A stretch of 64,000 nucleotides of DNA from Pseudoalteromonas gelatinilytica. GTDB taxonomy: Bacteria; Pseudomonadota; Gammaproteobacteria; Enterobacterales; Alteromonadaceae. Position numbers and translations under genes: made by a program. Positions 28,914 through 39,120 of the stretch are shown here, in pieces. The stretch spans positions 764,525 through 828,524 of the forward strand of contig NZ_LRRU01000020.1 in the NCBI RefSeq assembly GCF_001641615.1, given 5' to 3'. The notes under the pieces were generated by a model, which saw nothing but the letters and a program-made list of their open reading frames with translations, did not search any database and was not told the origin of the DNA. The stretch's first letter is position 1. Each line of letters opens with the position of its first letter.

Positions 28914-29876
28914 TTATAAATCTGTATAAGCTGTCACCCTGTTACGGCCATTTTCTTTAGAGTGATACAAGGCTTTATCTGCCGCTTCAACCCATTTTTC
29001 GTAACGATCAAATTTTTCGTCAAAGCACGCAAAACCAATACTGACCGTCAGTTGAATTTGTTTGCCACCAAAGTAAATCGATGAATTCTCAATCAGCGTT
29101 CTTAATCGCTCAGCGAAGATATGCGCTCCTTCATGATCAGTATCGAGCAAAGTTACCGCAAACTCTTCCCCACCGTAGCGTCCAGCTAAGTCTGTTTCAC
29201 GTAGAGTTTTACGAAGCAAGTCTGCAATATGACGCAACGCCTCATCCCCACCGCGGTGACCATGTTCATCATTGACCTTTTTAAAGTGATCAATATCGAA
29301 CATCAATAAGGTGCTGCACCCGCCACTACGAACAATACGCATATATTCTTTGCGTAACTTTTCTTCCCAATAACCGCGATTGGTTAGCTTGGTAAGTGCA
29401 TCAGTGCGGCTCATTTGTTCAAGCTTGCTGTTGGCTTCTTCTAGCTCTTTTTTATTCACCGCTTCATCGGTTACATCATAGATAATGATACAGATATGCG
29501 ATACTTCGCCTGTGGTCGTCGTCAGTGGTATAAAGGTGGCATTTTGATACATATGATCCGCTTTACCTGTAATTGGGCGGTAATTTTTAAAGCGGAAAAT
29601 ATACGGCTGCTGCTCCCAGATAGTAAACGAGCGATTATTTAAGATGAACACAGACTCTGATTTGCTGCGAAACCACTTTTCATCGATTGATGGAAATAAG
29701 TCGAACAGATCTTTGTCTTTCACCGCGCTGGGCAATAAGCCAGAATGGTTTTCCATAAACCCATTCCATATGCATACTTTGTAGTCTCTATCGAGCACTA
29801 CTAGGCCTACATCAACGGTATTAAACATATCCATTAACCAATGGAGTTCATTCATATTAAAATCGGCTGCAGGCAT
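28914..29876 (-). CDS. PAS-GGDEF diguanylate cyclase
   Basis: The 320-residue enzyme makes cyclic di-GMP from two GTP. The N-terminal PAS domain (about 10-135) is followed by a short coiled coil and a GGDEF domain (about 155-318). The active site is GRYGGEEFAV, and an inhibitory I-site RETD lies five residues before it, so product feedback is likely. It has no membrane helix. It starts 3 bases after a receiver/CheC-type protein, which suggests a joint phospho-signalling and c-di-GMP unit. Confidence 0.93.
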   Translation of the reverse strand: MPAADFNMNELHWLMDMFNTVDVGLVVLDRDYKVCIWNGFMENHSGLLPSAVKDKDLFDLFPSIDEKWFRSKSESVFILNNRSFTIWEQQPYIFRFKNYRPITGKADHMYQNATFIPLTTTTGEVSHICIIIYDVTDEAVNKKELEEANSKLEQMSRTDALTKLTNRGYWEEKLRKEYMRIVRSGGCSTLLMFDIDHFKKVNDEHGHRGGDEALRHIADLLRKTLRETDLAGRYGGEEFAVTLLDTDHEGAHIFAERLRTLIENSSIYFGGKQIQLTVSIGFACFDEKFDRYEKWVEAADKALYHSKENGRNRVTAYTDL

Positions 29877-29879
29877 AGT

Positions 29880-30884
29880 CTAGTCTTCTAATAAATAAGC
29901 TACTTTGTACTTAAGGGTTTTTAATGAGTCCTCGGTGAACAGCAACATCAAATCACAGTTGATATTGTGATTTTCGATGCCATAGCTGATCTCAATCGCC
30001 AGCGTTCGTTGCCAGCGAGATTTATTGGCTTTTACTAAATCGGTCACATCACAATGCTGACCTAGTACCACAGGATGACCTTGGCTAAAACGCATATCGA
30101 GCTGTTTAGAAAGCCCTGATAGTATTGCACCTATCAGAATGTTGCTGACATCCATCAACAGCTCAAGCTCAACTTTATCGTTAAGCTCACCTTCGTAATT
30201 CATTAGTGATGCAATTTCTTTAAAGCTTGAATCATTTAGCAGTAATAAGGCTTCACCAGACACACCGCCGCCAATAAATCCTTGGCATACACCTGATGTC
30301 GTTGCGTTAGCATCAATTGAGCGTAGAGCCATATCTAGCTCATTTACTTCTAATACATTTACATTAGGGATTGGAAGTTTTACGAATACATTAAGAAGAC
30401 GCGCTAATAAGTCCCCTGCTTGCCCCATAGCCACGTTTGTGAGTTCTTGATAGATGTCACGTACATCAGGGTCAACTTGCTCACCTAGCTTATTAGCAAG
30501 TCGTTCACGCATGGCTTTGTCTTTAATGCCATGATGCTCGATGATATTGGCAAGCTTTTCTGCAGAACACGGTTTTTGAATAAAATCGATAGCACCTAAC
30601 TCAAGCACACGTTGATGGGCGTTAGGCTGGATATCACCAGAAACAACGACAGTAAGCACATGAAGGCCTTGATCTTGAATGGCTTGAAGTACTTCGTAAC
30701 CATCCATTTCAGGCATGTTTAAATCGAGAAATAGAATTTCTGGCTGGAGTTTTTTGATTTGCTCAATACAGTGCACACCGTCCTCAGCAAACTCAACTTT
30801 AATATCCCAATCATCGGGTAAAGAGCGCGCTAATTGTCGACGAGCTAACTTTGAATCATCACAAACTAATACCGATGTTGACAT
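29880..30884 (-). CDS. Response regulator with CheC/CheX-like phosphatase domain
   Basis: The 334-residue protein has an N-terminal receiver (about 1-120; Asp54 in LFLDLNMPEMDG, Lys near 104 in FIQKPC). A C-terminal CheC-like domain (about 135-330) contains two E/D-x-x-N signatures, ELTN in ELTNVAMGQAGDLLA and DVSN in ELLMDVSNILIGAIL. CheC-type domains dephosphorylate CheY-P. Here the domain is fused to its own receiver, so it may dephosphorylate itself or a partner. It overlaps no gene and lies 3 bases upstream of the diguanylate cyclase. No chemotaxis genes are nearby. Confidence 0.85.
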   Translation of the reverse strand: MSTSVLVCDDSKLARRQLARSLPDDWDIKVEFAEDGVHCIEQIKKLQPEILFLDLNMPEMDGYEVLQAIQDQGLHVLTVVVSGDIQPNAHQRVLELGAIDFIQKPCSAEKLANIIEHHGIKDKAMRERLANKLGEQVDPDVRDIYQELTNVAMGQAGDLLARLLNVFVKLPIPNVNVLEVNELDMALRSIDANATTSGVCQGFIGGGVSGEALLLLNDSSFKEIASLMNYEGELNDKVELELLMDVSNILIGAILSGLSKQLDMRFSQGHPVVLGQHCDVTDLVKANKSRWQRTLAIEISYGIENHNINCDLMLLFTEDSLKTLKYKVAYLLED

Positions 30885-31089
30885 ACTCTCTCTCTAAATC
30901 CGCACTTTTTAACTAGACACAAATTTGACTAGTAACTTTATTCTTATTTTTATATATAAAAAATAGGGTCACGAACACATGTTAATCAAACTATTGGTTA
31001 TTTACAATTTTAAATTGTACTAATCCTTGGACCGACTCCTTGAGTATAATACACTGATGTTAAATGCGTTAATTTGAAGGAATCTTATT

Positions 31090-31671
31090 ATGTTACGTCC
31101 ACTTATATTTGCACTTGGTGCAGTATGCACGTTTAGTTATGCGGGTGATTTATCAGAAAATAGTTTAGATGCTGGTAAGGTTTCTGCGCAGTCAAAGCCT
31201 GTCACCTTACTAGGACAAGGTGTTGAAGTTGGTCAAAATGCACCTAATTTTAAAGTAGTAGATGGTAGCTTTACACCCGTCACACTAGACAACTACCAAG
31301 GCCAAGCGGTGCTTTTAAGCGTAGTGCCAAGTTTAGACACCGGTGTATGCAGTATTCAAACCAAACACTTTAATGAAAAGGTAGCTTCAGAATACCCAAG
31401 TGTAGCCATGCTTACTCTAAGCGCTGACTTACCATTTGCTCAAAAACGTTTTTGTAAAGCAGAGAATATCGACAAAGTGGTGACTTTATCGGATTCTGTA
31501 TGGCATGACTTTGGTAAGAACTACGGTTTGATTATCAAGGATATGGGCCTACTAACCCGTGCGGTATTTGTATTAGATAAAGAGCATAAAATCGTTTACA
31601 AACAGCTCGTTGATAACCTTTCAAAAGAGCCTGATTACGACAGCGCTATTGCTGCGTTGAAAAAACTGTAA
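31090..31671 (+). CDS. tpx: Exported thiol peroxidase (Tpx, atypical 2-Cys peroxiredoxin)
   Basis: The 193-residue protein has an N-terminal signal-like peptide (MLRPLIFALGAVCTFSYAGD, cleavage near 18-19) and then a Tpx domain. The peroxidatic Cys87 lies in PSLDTGVC, matching the Tpx pattern PSxDTxVC. The resolving Cys122 is in KRFC. Tpx reduces hydroperoxides through an intramolecular disulfide, usually with cytoplasmic thioredoxin. Export would require another reductant, for example a DsbD-type pathway. It has a good ribosome-binding site (GAAGGAA), and TATAAT at 31045-31050 is a likely -10 element without an obvious -35. Confidence 0.88.
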   Translation: MLRPLIFALGAVCTFSYAGDLSENSLDAGKVSAQSKPVTLLGQGVEVGQNAPNFKVVDGSFTPVTLDNYQGQAVLLSVVPSLDTGVCSIQTKHFNEKVASEYPSVAMLTLSADLPFAQKRFCKAENIDKVVTLSDSVWHDFGKNYGLIIKDMGLLTRAVFVLDKEHKIVYKQLVDNLSKEPDYDSAIAALKKL

Positions 31672-31693
31672 AAACTCAATATCAACTCGCATA

Positions 31694-31720
31694 AAAAAAC
31701 CGCCCAAATGGCGGTTTTTT
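31694..31720. terminator. Bidirectional terminator between tpx and adk
   Basis: An 11-bp stem (31694-31704 with 31710-31720), A/T-tracts on both sides and a 5-base loop. It serves tpx (+) and adk (-). Confidence 0.88.
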
Positions 31721-31739
31721 CATATCTGCAATTAGGCTA

Positions 31740-32405
<666 letters not shown>

Positions 32406-32517
32406 CTAATCTTAAAAATGGTCGATCAGTGGAGTTTTGTTTTTAGAGCCTGAATTCTTCCACAACTGAGGCTATACCTCAAGTAACTTATACCAATTGC
32501 CTATATTAGCAGCAATA

Positions 32518-32542
32518 AAAAAGGGAGCCTTGCTCCCTTTTT
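32518..32542 (-). terminator. Rho-independent terminator of htpG
   Basis: An 11-bp stem (32518-32528 with 32532-32542) with a 3-base loop and a T-run on the minus strand lies 22 bases after the htpG stop. Confidence 0.88.
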
Positions 32543-32563
32543 CAACTCATTCAGTTAAAACGC

Positions 32564-34477
32564 TTATTTGCTTAAATCTAGCATAAGTTTGTTCAAACGA
32601 GTTACAAAGCCTGCTGGGTCTTTTAACGTACCGCGCTCGGCCAGTAATGCTTGGTCAAGAAGTACATGTGACCACTGGGCAAACTTGTCTTCATCTTGTT
32701 CAACGTTTAAGTGTTTAACAAGCTGATGCTCAGGGTTAAGCTCAAAAATTGGCTTTTGCTCAGGTACAGTTTGACCTACAGACTCCATTAGCTTTTGCAT
32801 TTGCGAGCTCATATCATGCTCATCAGCAACAACACAAGCTGGTGAGTCTGTTAAACGATGCGTAAAGCGTACATCTTTAACATTATCACCTAACGCAGTT
32901 TTAATACGCTCAACTAGGCCAGCAACTTCTTTTTCTGACTCTTCTTGCGCTTTTTTCGTGTCTTCGTCATCCATGTTGCCTAAATCTAAGTCACCACGGG
33001 TGATTGACTGGAATGATTTTTCGTTGAACTCAGTTAAGTAGCTCATCATCCACTCATCAACACGGTCGCTTAGTAGCAATACTTCGATGCCTTTCTTACG
33101 GAAGATCTCTAAATGTGGTGAGCTCTTCGCTGCTGCAAACGAATCTGCAACCACATAGTAGATTTTATCTTGCTCTGGCTTCATACGCTCAATGTATTGC
33201 TCAAGCGATACATTTTGTGTGCTTTCGTCAGTGTGTGTAGAAGCAAAACGCAATAGCTTAGCAATGGCTTCTTTGTTTGCCATATCTTCAGCTGGACCTT
33301 CTTTTAACACCTGACCAAATTCATTCCAGAACGTTTGGTAATCTTCTTCACGATTTTTCGCCATGCGCTCAAGCATTTTCAGTACACGCGATGTACAACC
33401 TTTACGGATTGCTTGCGTTACCTTGTTATCTTGTAAGATTTCACGCGACACGTTAAGTGGTAAGTCGTTTGAATCAAGCAGACCTTTTACAAAGCGAAGG
33501 TAACTTGGCATGAATTGCTCTGCGTCATCCATAATGAAAACGCGTTGTACGTATAGTTTTAAACCCGTTTGGCGGTCACGGTTCCATAAATCAAAAGGCG
33601 CTTTTTTAGGAATATATAACAAGCTCGTGTATTCAGTTTTACCTTCAACCTTGTTATGTGCCCAGCTTAACGGCTCTTCCCAATCATGGCCAATATGCTT
33701 ATAAAACTCTTTGTACTCTTCGTCTGTGACTTCTGACTTATCACGAGTCCATAGTGCTGTAGCGCGGTTAATACCTTCCCACTCGCCTGGCTGCGCAGGA
33801 ATTTTTTCGCCATCTGGACCTTCTGACTCTGGTACTTCTGCTTTGTACATTTCAACAGGAATCGAAATATGATCAGAGTATTTAGTTACGATGCTACGTA
33901 AACGGAACTCATCAGCAAATTCTGTTTCGTCTTCACGAAGGTGAAGAATAATTTCGGTACCGCGTGTTGGTTTCTCAATCTCTTGTAAGGTGTAATCGCC
34001 TTCACCTGCAGATTGCCATTCGATACCTTGGCTTTCACCTGCTTTACGCGTACGTACGGTTACTTTATCAGCAACGATAAATGCTGAGTAAAAACCCACA
34101 CCAAATTGACCAATCAATTGTGAATCTTTGCTTTGGTCGCCTGTTAGGTTCTGGAAAAATTCTGCGGTGCCTGATTTGGCAATCGTACCCAGTGAATTGA
34201 TCACATCTTCACGGCTCATACCAATACCGTTATCAGTAATGGTGACCGTGTTTGCGTCTTTATCGGCGCTGATACGGACTTTCAAATCTGCATCGTTTTC
34301 GTATAAATCGCCATTAGAAAGCGCTAGGAAACGCAATTTATCTGCTGCATCTGACGCGTTTGATACAAGCTCACGTAGGAAAATCTCTTTATTAGAGTAA
34401 AGAGAGTGAATCATCAGGTTTAATAGTTGTTTGACTTCTGTTTGAAAGCCTAATGTTTCTTTTTGTGCTGCAGTCAT
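32564..34477 (-). CDS. htpG: Molecular chaperone HtpG (Hsp90)
   Basis: This bacterial Hsp90 has about 637 residues. The GHKL ATPase domain has the catalytic Glu in REL(V)[11 protein letters not shown], plus DNGIGMS and [11 protein letters not shown]. Middle and dimerisation domains complete the usual length. The open frame extends five codons further to a TTG, but ATG at 34477 fits the family start ([12 protein letters not shown]). It also has GGAG placed correctly upstream, and that GGAG would lie inside the longer form. A near-consensus heat-shock promoter lies about 50 bases upstream. Confidence 0.97.
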   Translation of the reverse strand: MTAAQKETLGFQTEVKQLLNLMIHSLYSNKEIFLRELVSNASDAADKLRFLALSNGDLYENDADLKVRISADKDANTVTITDNGIGMSREDVINSLGTIAKSGTAEFFQNLTGDQSKDSQLIGQFGVGFYSAFIVADKVTVRTRKAGESQGIEWQSAGEGDYTLQEIEKPTRGTEIILHLREDETEFADEFRLRSIVTKYSDHISIPVEMYKAEVPESEGPDGEKIPAQPGEWEGINRATALWTRDKSEVTDEEYKEFYKHIGHDWEEPLSWAHNKVEGKTEYTSLLYIPKKAPFDLWNRDRQTGLKLYVQRVFIMDDAEQFMPSYLRFVKGLLDSNDLPLNVSREILQDNKVTQAIRKGCTSRVLKMLERMAKNREEDYQTFWNEFGQVLKEGPAEDMANKEAIAKLLRFASTHTDESTQNVSLEQYIERMKPEQDKIYYVVADSFAAAKSSPHLEIFRKKGIEVLLLSDRVDEWMMSYLTEFNEKSFQSITRGDLDLGNMDDEDTKKAQEESEKEVAGLVERIKTALGDNVKDVRFTHRLTDSPACVVADEHDMSSQMQKLMESVGQTVPEQKPIFELNPEHQLVKHLNVEQDEDKFAQWSHVLLDQALLAERGTLKDPAGFVTRLNKLMLDLSK

Positions 34478-34526
34478 TGTGTAAATCTCCAATTAACAAA
34501 GTGTCTAATCTGCACTATGACTCTTT

Positions 34527-34554
34527 ATATGGGGCAGGCTTTTTGAACTTCAAG
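34527..34554 (-). promoter_or_regulatory. Sigma-32 heat-shock promoter of htpG
   Basis: On the minus strand CTTGAA (34549-34554) is followed after 14 bases by CCCCATAT (34527-34534), matching the sigma-32 consensus in both elements and spacing. The leader would be about 40 bases. Confidence 0.85.
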
Positions 34555-34747
34555 GCAAAAAATTAAATTTGCGGGGAAAATTGAGGTTGCTCCATCTAAT
34601 TAGCAACTTTCATATCGGCTATTACGAGTAAAACTTATCAATTATATTTAAGATATTAACATTGGAGGTTTCAATACTGATTCCAACCTAAAACAAGATC
34701 TCTAATTAATAAGTGATACTTAATCTATTAATGAATAAACAATTGCA

Positions 34748-35545
34748 TCAAAAATATGAGCACTGAGTAGCAGGTAAGGTCTGTAATTCTTTGTTCGAGC
34801 GCAATACAGAAACGTTCAAATGAGAACACTCTTTAACTCTTCTTAAATTTTTTTCACCAAGAAAAGTCCACATAGCATGACTTGCTTCAAGATCATAATT
34901 TCGGTTCCCTAGCCAAGTATTTTCACCTTGACTATAAACTTTATATATAAATTCAGAAGGATACATTTTTCCATCAGAGTCAATATTAGACTTGAAGTAA
35001 GCAGTAAAATCCCCTTGCGAATTTAGAAACTTAAAGAACACTGGTTTGTTTGAATCTTTTAAGAAAACATCAAGCGAGGTTTGCACATCAGTAGGCGTAA
35101 GCTCAGCTCCTAATTCAACTAGCTTCTCATCAACTTTTTTAATTAGTACTTGTCTATCAATATTATTAGCTACTGATTTCTCAAAAGAATTTAACTCTAA
35201 AGAATGAATGTAATCTGAAAATTTACATTCATTAAATACACAGTTTCTCTGTGGCAATTCAATGTTAATATTATTTAATTTGATACTTTCTTTATTACTC
35301 AGTAACCAAGCGCCTTTGTAGTTAGACTCTGTAGTAACTGTGAAGAAATATTTTATGGTTAATTTATTCCCTTCATTTATACGCTCACCCTCAACCGTGA
35401 GTGTATCTTTAGCAGTGACCAAAAGTTTTAATGGGCATTCTTTGTAAAATTCAGGTTTCTGATTAACCAGATTGCATTTTGTATCTGTAGCAAATGCAAC
35501 TGAAGAGAATGTATATAAAAAGCTAAGTGTTATCAGTATTTTCAT
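34748..35545 (-). CDS. Secreted hypothetical protein, 265 residues
   Basis: I do not recognise this protein. It has a clear signal peptide (MKILITLSFLYTFSSVAFA, cleavage near residue 19) and a mature part with six cysteines (at positions such as CNLVNQ, ECPLK, RNCVFNECKF, KECSH and near the C-terminus, TQCSYF). The cysteines suggest periplasmic disulfides. It is distinctly AT-rich and sits between recR and htpG, genes adjacent in many gammaproteobacteria, which suggests insertion. The ribosome-binding site is AAGGAT, 9 bases before the ATG. Confidence 0.6.
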   Translation of the reverse strand: MKILITLSFLYTFSSVAFATDTKCNLVNQKPEFYKECPLKLLVTAKDTLTVEGERINEGNKLTIKYFFTVTTESNYKGAWLLSNKESIKLNNINIELPQRNCVFNECKFSDYIHSLELNSFEKSVANNIDRQVLIKKVDEKLVELGAELTPTDVQTSLDVFLKDSNKPVFFKFLNSQGDFTAYFKSNIDSDGKMYPSEFIYKVYSQGENTWLGNRNYDLEASHAMWTFLGEKNLRRVKECSHLNVSVLRSNKELQTLPATQCSYF

Positions 35546-35638
35546 TGTTTAAAATCCTTATCAAACCACTTAATAAGACAATACTACAATTAAAACACAA
35601 ATTAAACCGTCCCCACTTAAGTAACATCTTACAAACAA

Positions 35639-35663
35639 AAAAGCCTGCTTAAAGCAGGCTTTT
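35639..35663 (-). terminator. Terminator after recR
   Basis: A 10-bp stem (35639-35648 with 35654-35663) and a 5-base loop lie 17 bases after the recR stop. On the minus strand the T-run is TTTT followed by GTTTG. Confidence 0.75.
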
Positions 35664-35679
35664 GATACCATATCAGGTA

Positions 35680-36288
35680 TTAGTTTTGGTTTACGGCGCG
35701 TCGTCCACTAAATGCATGCATTAGGGTCATGCCATCAAGTAAGTCGAGCTCACCACCAACAGGCACACCGTGAGCAATACGAGATGCACTCACTTGGTAC
35801 TTGTGGCAAAGCTCAGCAATATAATGAGCGGTGGTTTCCCCCTCAACACTTGGATTTGTTGCGAGGATCACCTCATTAATACCGCCTTGTTGCAACTTGC
35901 TTTCAAGAATATCAAGGCCAATTTCTTTTGGTCCTATGCCATCAATTGGCGACAAGTGACCCATTAAAACAAAGTAAAGCCCTTGATATTGACCAGTTTG
36001 CTCAATAGCGAGTACATCGGTTGGTGATTCGACCACACACAATAAACCACTATCTTGGCGTTTAACACTTGAACAAATATCGCATACAGCTTGCTCTGTA
36101 AAAGTACGACAAGATTGACAGTGCCCTACTTCATCCATTGCCTTGGTTAATGCATGACCAAGCTGTTTACCACCCTGACGGTCACGCTCAAGCAAATGAA
36201 AAGCAATGCGCTGTGCCGACTTAGGACCTATGCCCGGCTGACATCGTAGCGCTTCAATTAGCTGTGTTAAACTAGGAGATAGTTGCAT
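35680..36288 (-). CDS. recR: Recombination protein RecR
   Basis: The 202-residue RecR acts with RecF and RecO to load RecA on gapped DNA. An N-terminal helix-hairpin-helix is seen in [20 protein letters not shown] zinc finger follows with CQSC and CDIC (about 57-72), then a Toprim domain with [12 protein letters not shown], and the C-terminal Walker B-like region. Full length. It starts 10 bases after ybaB on the same strand, in the conserved dnaX-ybaB-recR order. Confidence 0.97.
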   Translation of the reverse strand: MQLSPSLTQLIEALRCQPGIGPKSAQRIAFHLLERDRQGGKQLGHALTKAMDEVGHCQSCRTFTEQAVCDICSSVKRQDSGLLCVVESPTDVLAIEQTGQYQGLYFVLMGHLSPIDGIGPKEIGLDILESKLQQGGINEVILATNPSVEGETTAHYIAELCHKYQVSASRIAHGVPVGGELDLLDGMTLMHAFSGRRAVNQN

Positions 36289-36298
36289 ACAAAATCAC

Positions 36299-36625
36299 TT
36301 AGAATGGCATTTTCATACCTGGTGGTAATTGCATACCGCCAGTTACTTTGCTCATGCGCTCTTGAGTTTCTTCAGCAACACGACGAACAGCATCATTACA
36401 CGCTGCCGCTAATAAATCTTCGATCATGTCTTTGTCGTCTTCCATTAGGCTGTCATCTAATTCAACACGACGAACATTGTGGTTACCAAGCATAGTTACT
36501 TTAACTAGGCCTGCACCTGCTTCACCTACAACTTCAAGGTTTGCGATTTCTTCTTGGGCTTTTTGCATGCGCTCTTGCATTTGCTGCGCTTGCTTCATCA
36601 TGTTACCCATTCCACCTTTAAACAT
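36299..36625 (-). CDS. ybaB: Nucleoid-associated protein YbaB/EbfC
   Basis: The 108-residue YbaB/EbfC family protein is a small dimeric DNA-binding protein that affects nucleoid structure. The Met/Gln-rich N-terminal helix ([18 protein letters not shown]) and the segment [11 protein letters not shown] are typical. It lies between dnaX and recR in the conserved order. Confidence 0.95.
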   Translation of the reverse strand: MFKGGMGNMMKQAQQMQERMQKAQEEIANLEVVGEAGAGLVKVTMLGNHNVRRVELDDSLMEDDKDMIEDLLAAACNDAVRRVAEETQERMSKVTGGMQLPPGMKMPF

Positions 36626-36684
36626 AACTGTCTCTCTTTCTAAACTACTTTAATTGGCATGAAGATAAGGGCTATTGTAACTAA

Positions 36685-39117
36685 TTACAATGCCTGAATA
36701 CTGTTTTCATCGATTATAGCGCTAAATAACTGCTGAAATTGCACTATATTTTCATCGCTATTTATTACATCAATCGCTTGTTGATGACGTCCCGCATCAA
36801 TTTTTTGTTGAATTAAATACGGTGAATCAATTACGCCATCAGCAAACTCGATACTAAGCTCAACATTATGGCCGTAAATTTCACTTAATGCGGCATTGAG
36901 CTTTTGTCTTAGCACAGCGCTATCTAAATGGCGCTGTGATGAATCAACTTCAATGTGCAGCTGATTATTCTGCTTGGTAAAGATTGAATGCAACGCAAAT
37001 TGGCGCATGCGCCCACCCAGTCCCATGCGTTTTATTAAATACGCCCATTCATCTTGTTCGTGTGCAAATTTAATACTGCTGATCGGGCTTTCAAAATCAT
37101 CGGGTACCGGAATACTAGCTTCTTCAACGACTGGCTCTGGCGCTTTTTGCGGATTGATCTGCTCAAGCAGCTCTGGCGCTAAATTTTCGGTGATTGTTTG
37201 ATGCTTTTCTCTAAAGTCGACTTTTTTTACTTTATTAGTGCTCTCCCCCGTTTGCTGGGGGATGGGCTTTTTTACTTCAGCAGCCATTGCTTGCTGCTGA
37301 GGCTGAATATTGGTCGTGGCTTGGTTTTGTTGCCTGAGCGGCTCTACTACCGGCTTTGCTTCAGGCTGTGGCTCTGCTTTTACATCCGTTTGCGTCGCCG
37401 CACCACTTAAACGCCCGGCTCCTGAGATATTACGGTCTTGTAAAATACGTGCAATAGCCGATTGCGCTTGGCTTTGCTGCTGTTGCAATTGTGCAGGTGC
37501 AGTTTGCTGTTGCTGGGACGCAGCAGCTTCATTTGCTGTAAAGCCCTGATCATAGGCGCTATTCATCACATCATCGTATTGCGCAGCAAGTGATGGATCC
37601 ATTTCTGCATCATCATCCATGTAATCTTGCGAAGAGTACTCTGGTGTAGAGTAAGCTTGTGAAGAATAATCAGCAGCAGGCATCTGTTCTGAATTACTTT
37701 GCTCTTGCTGTTGTGGCACTGGTTTAACGTCAGCGGCCATTGCAGTTTCAGCTGGTTGAGCAGATTGTTCTAAAGGCTTAGCTTCAACTTGCTGATCAGA
37801 CTCTTGGCTTTGTGCCGTTTCTGCCCTAGCTGTTTGAATAGGTGCTGCTTGTGTTTGCTGAGCCTCTGAAGGCACAGGATTTGTATGCTCAGAGCTTTGC
37901 GTTACTGGTGCTTGGGCTGATGCAGCTTGTTCACGTTGCGCCGTTGATTTTTTTAAAATATCGCGCAGAGCACTGGCGCCTGTTGGCTTAACCTGCTGCT
38001 GGGTATTCGCTGGAGTTTGGCTTTGTGCAAATTGAGTAGGTTGGAATGCGAGCAGTCGCAACATGATCATTTCAAAGCCAAGTTTAGCATCGGGTGCCCA
38101 TTGCAAATCCTTTTTACCATTTAATAGTAATTGGTAGTAAACCTGCATCTGCTGTGCATCAGTGGTTTGTGCCACCTGCTCAATAAAATCTCGGTTAGTA
38201 TCATCAAGTGCCGCTGCACTAGGCACGAGTTGCACAAGTTGAATAAGATGCGTAAGTGCAATTAAATCGTCGAGCAAGGCTACAAAATTAGGGTTTCGGC
38301 TAACAACTGCTTTTACTTCTTGAAGTAATGCATCGCCATCTTGGCACAGTAACGCTGCTAACATGGTTTGGCTATATTGGGTATCCATCAAGCCAAGCAT
38401 GGTTTGCACAGCCTGATGATTAATATTGCCATTGGTTTGCGCAATTGCTTGGTCTGTAAGGCTCAGTGCATCACGCATACTGCCGTCAGCTGCTTTCGCC
38501 AAAATAGACAGTGATTTATCGTCAAAACTTAGTTGTTCTTGATTAAGAACATGGGCAAGTTGATCATGAATTTCTGATTGCGACAAAGCATTTAAATTAA
38601 ACTGTAAGCAACGCGATAAGATCGTCACAGGCAGTTTTTGCGGATCGGTTGTCGCTAATAAAAACTTCACATGCTCCGGGGGCTCTTCCAATGTTTTTAG
38701 TAAAGCATTGAAACTATGCTTTGACAGCATGTGAACTTCATCGATTAGGTATACCTTGTAACGTCCACGTGTTGGAGCGTATTGAACGTTATCAAGGATT
38801 TCGCGGGTATCTTCTACTTTAGTACGCGATGCCGCATCGATTTCTAATAAATCAATATAACGACCTGCTTCGATGTCAGTACAACTTGAACATTGGCCGC
38901 ATGGCTCAGCAGAGATACCCTTATCGCAGTTGAGGCTTTTTGCGAATATACGTGCGATGGTTGTTTTACCCACCCCACGGGTTCCAGTAAAGAGATAAGC
39001 ATGATGGAGTCTATTTTGTGTTAATGCATTAACTAATGCTTGTTTAACATGAGACTGCCCCACTAACTCGTGAAAGGTTTGTGGTCGCCATTTCCTTGCT
39101 AGAACCTGATAACTCAT
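36685..39117 (-). CDS. dnaX: DNA polymerase III tau/gamma subunit
   Basis: The 810-residue tau subunit of the clamp loader has an AAA+ core (about 1-365) with Walker A GTRGVGKTTIA, zinc cysteines in CDKGISAEPCGQCSSC, DEVHML Walker B and the sensor-1 region LLATTDPQKLPVTILSRC. A very long Gln/Ala/Pro-rich linker follows (about 366-640), then the C-terminal domains that bind the helicase and polymerase. It is longer than E. coli tau (643 residues) mainly in the linker. A run of seven A at codons 388-390 may cause a -1 frameshift giving a 395-residue gamma form. It starts 3 bases after apt. Confidence 0.96.
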   Translation of the reverse strand: MSYQVLARKWRPQTFHELVGQSHVKQALVNALTQNRLHHAYLFTGTRGVGKTTIARIFAKSLNCDKGISAEPCGQCSSCTDIEAGRYIDLLEIDAASRTKVEDTREILDNVQYAPTRGRYKVYLIDEVHMLSKHSFNALLKTLEEPPEHVKFLLATTDPQKLPVTILSRCLQFNLNALSQSEIHDQLAHVLNQEQLSFDDKSLSILAKAADGSMRDALSLTDQAIAQTNGNINHQAVQTMLGLMDTQYSQTMLAALLCQDGDALLQEVKAVVSRNPNFVALLDDLIALTHLIQLVQLVPSAAALDDTNRDFIEQVAQTTDAQQMQVYYQLLLNGKKDLQWAPDAKLGFEMIMLRLLAFQPTQFAQSQTPANTQQQVKPTGASALRDILKKSTAQREQAASAQAPVTQSSEHTNPVPSEAQQTQAAPIQTARAETAQSQESDQQVEAKPLEQSAQPAETAMAADVKPVPQQQEQSNSEQMPAADYSSQAYSTPEYSSQDYMDDDAEMDPSLAAQYDDVMNSAYDQGFTANEAAASQQQQTAPAQLQQQQSQAQSAIARILQDRNISGAGRLSGAATQTDVKAEPQPEAKPVVEPLRQQNQATTNIQPQQQAMAAEVKKPIPQQTGESTNKVKKVDFREKHQTITENLAPELLEQINPQKAPEPVVEEASIPVPDDFESPISSIKFAHEQDEWAYLIKRMGLGGRMRQFALHSIFTKQNNQLHIEVDSSQRHLDSAVLRQKLNAALSEIYGHNVELSIEFADGVIDSPYLIQQKIDAGRHQQAIDVINSDENIVQFQQLFSAIIDENSIQAL
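37931..37954 (-). other. Probable programmed -1 frameshift (or slippage) site in dnaX
   Basis: On the minus strand codons TTA-AAA-AAA contain seven consecutive A (37948-37954). A -1 shift after the second AAA reads ATC AAC GGC GCA ACG and then TGA (37931-37933). This would end the product five residues later, right after domain III, as the gamma form does in E. coli. No upstream Shine-Dalgarno-like element or clear downstream hairpin was seen, so transcriptional slippage is an alternative. Confidence 0.55.
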
Positions 39118-39120
39118 TAA

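Noticed and set aside
34478..34492. Upstream TTG start for htpG giving five more residues
   Set aside because: The ribosome-binding site GGAG would be inside the gene and the family start fits the ATG at 34477.
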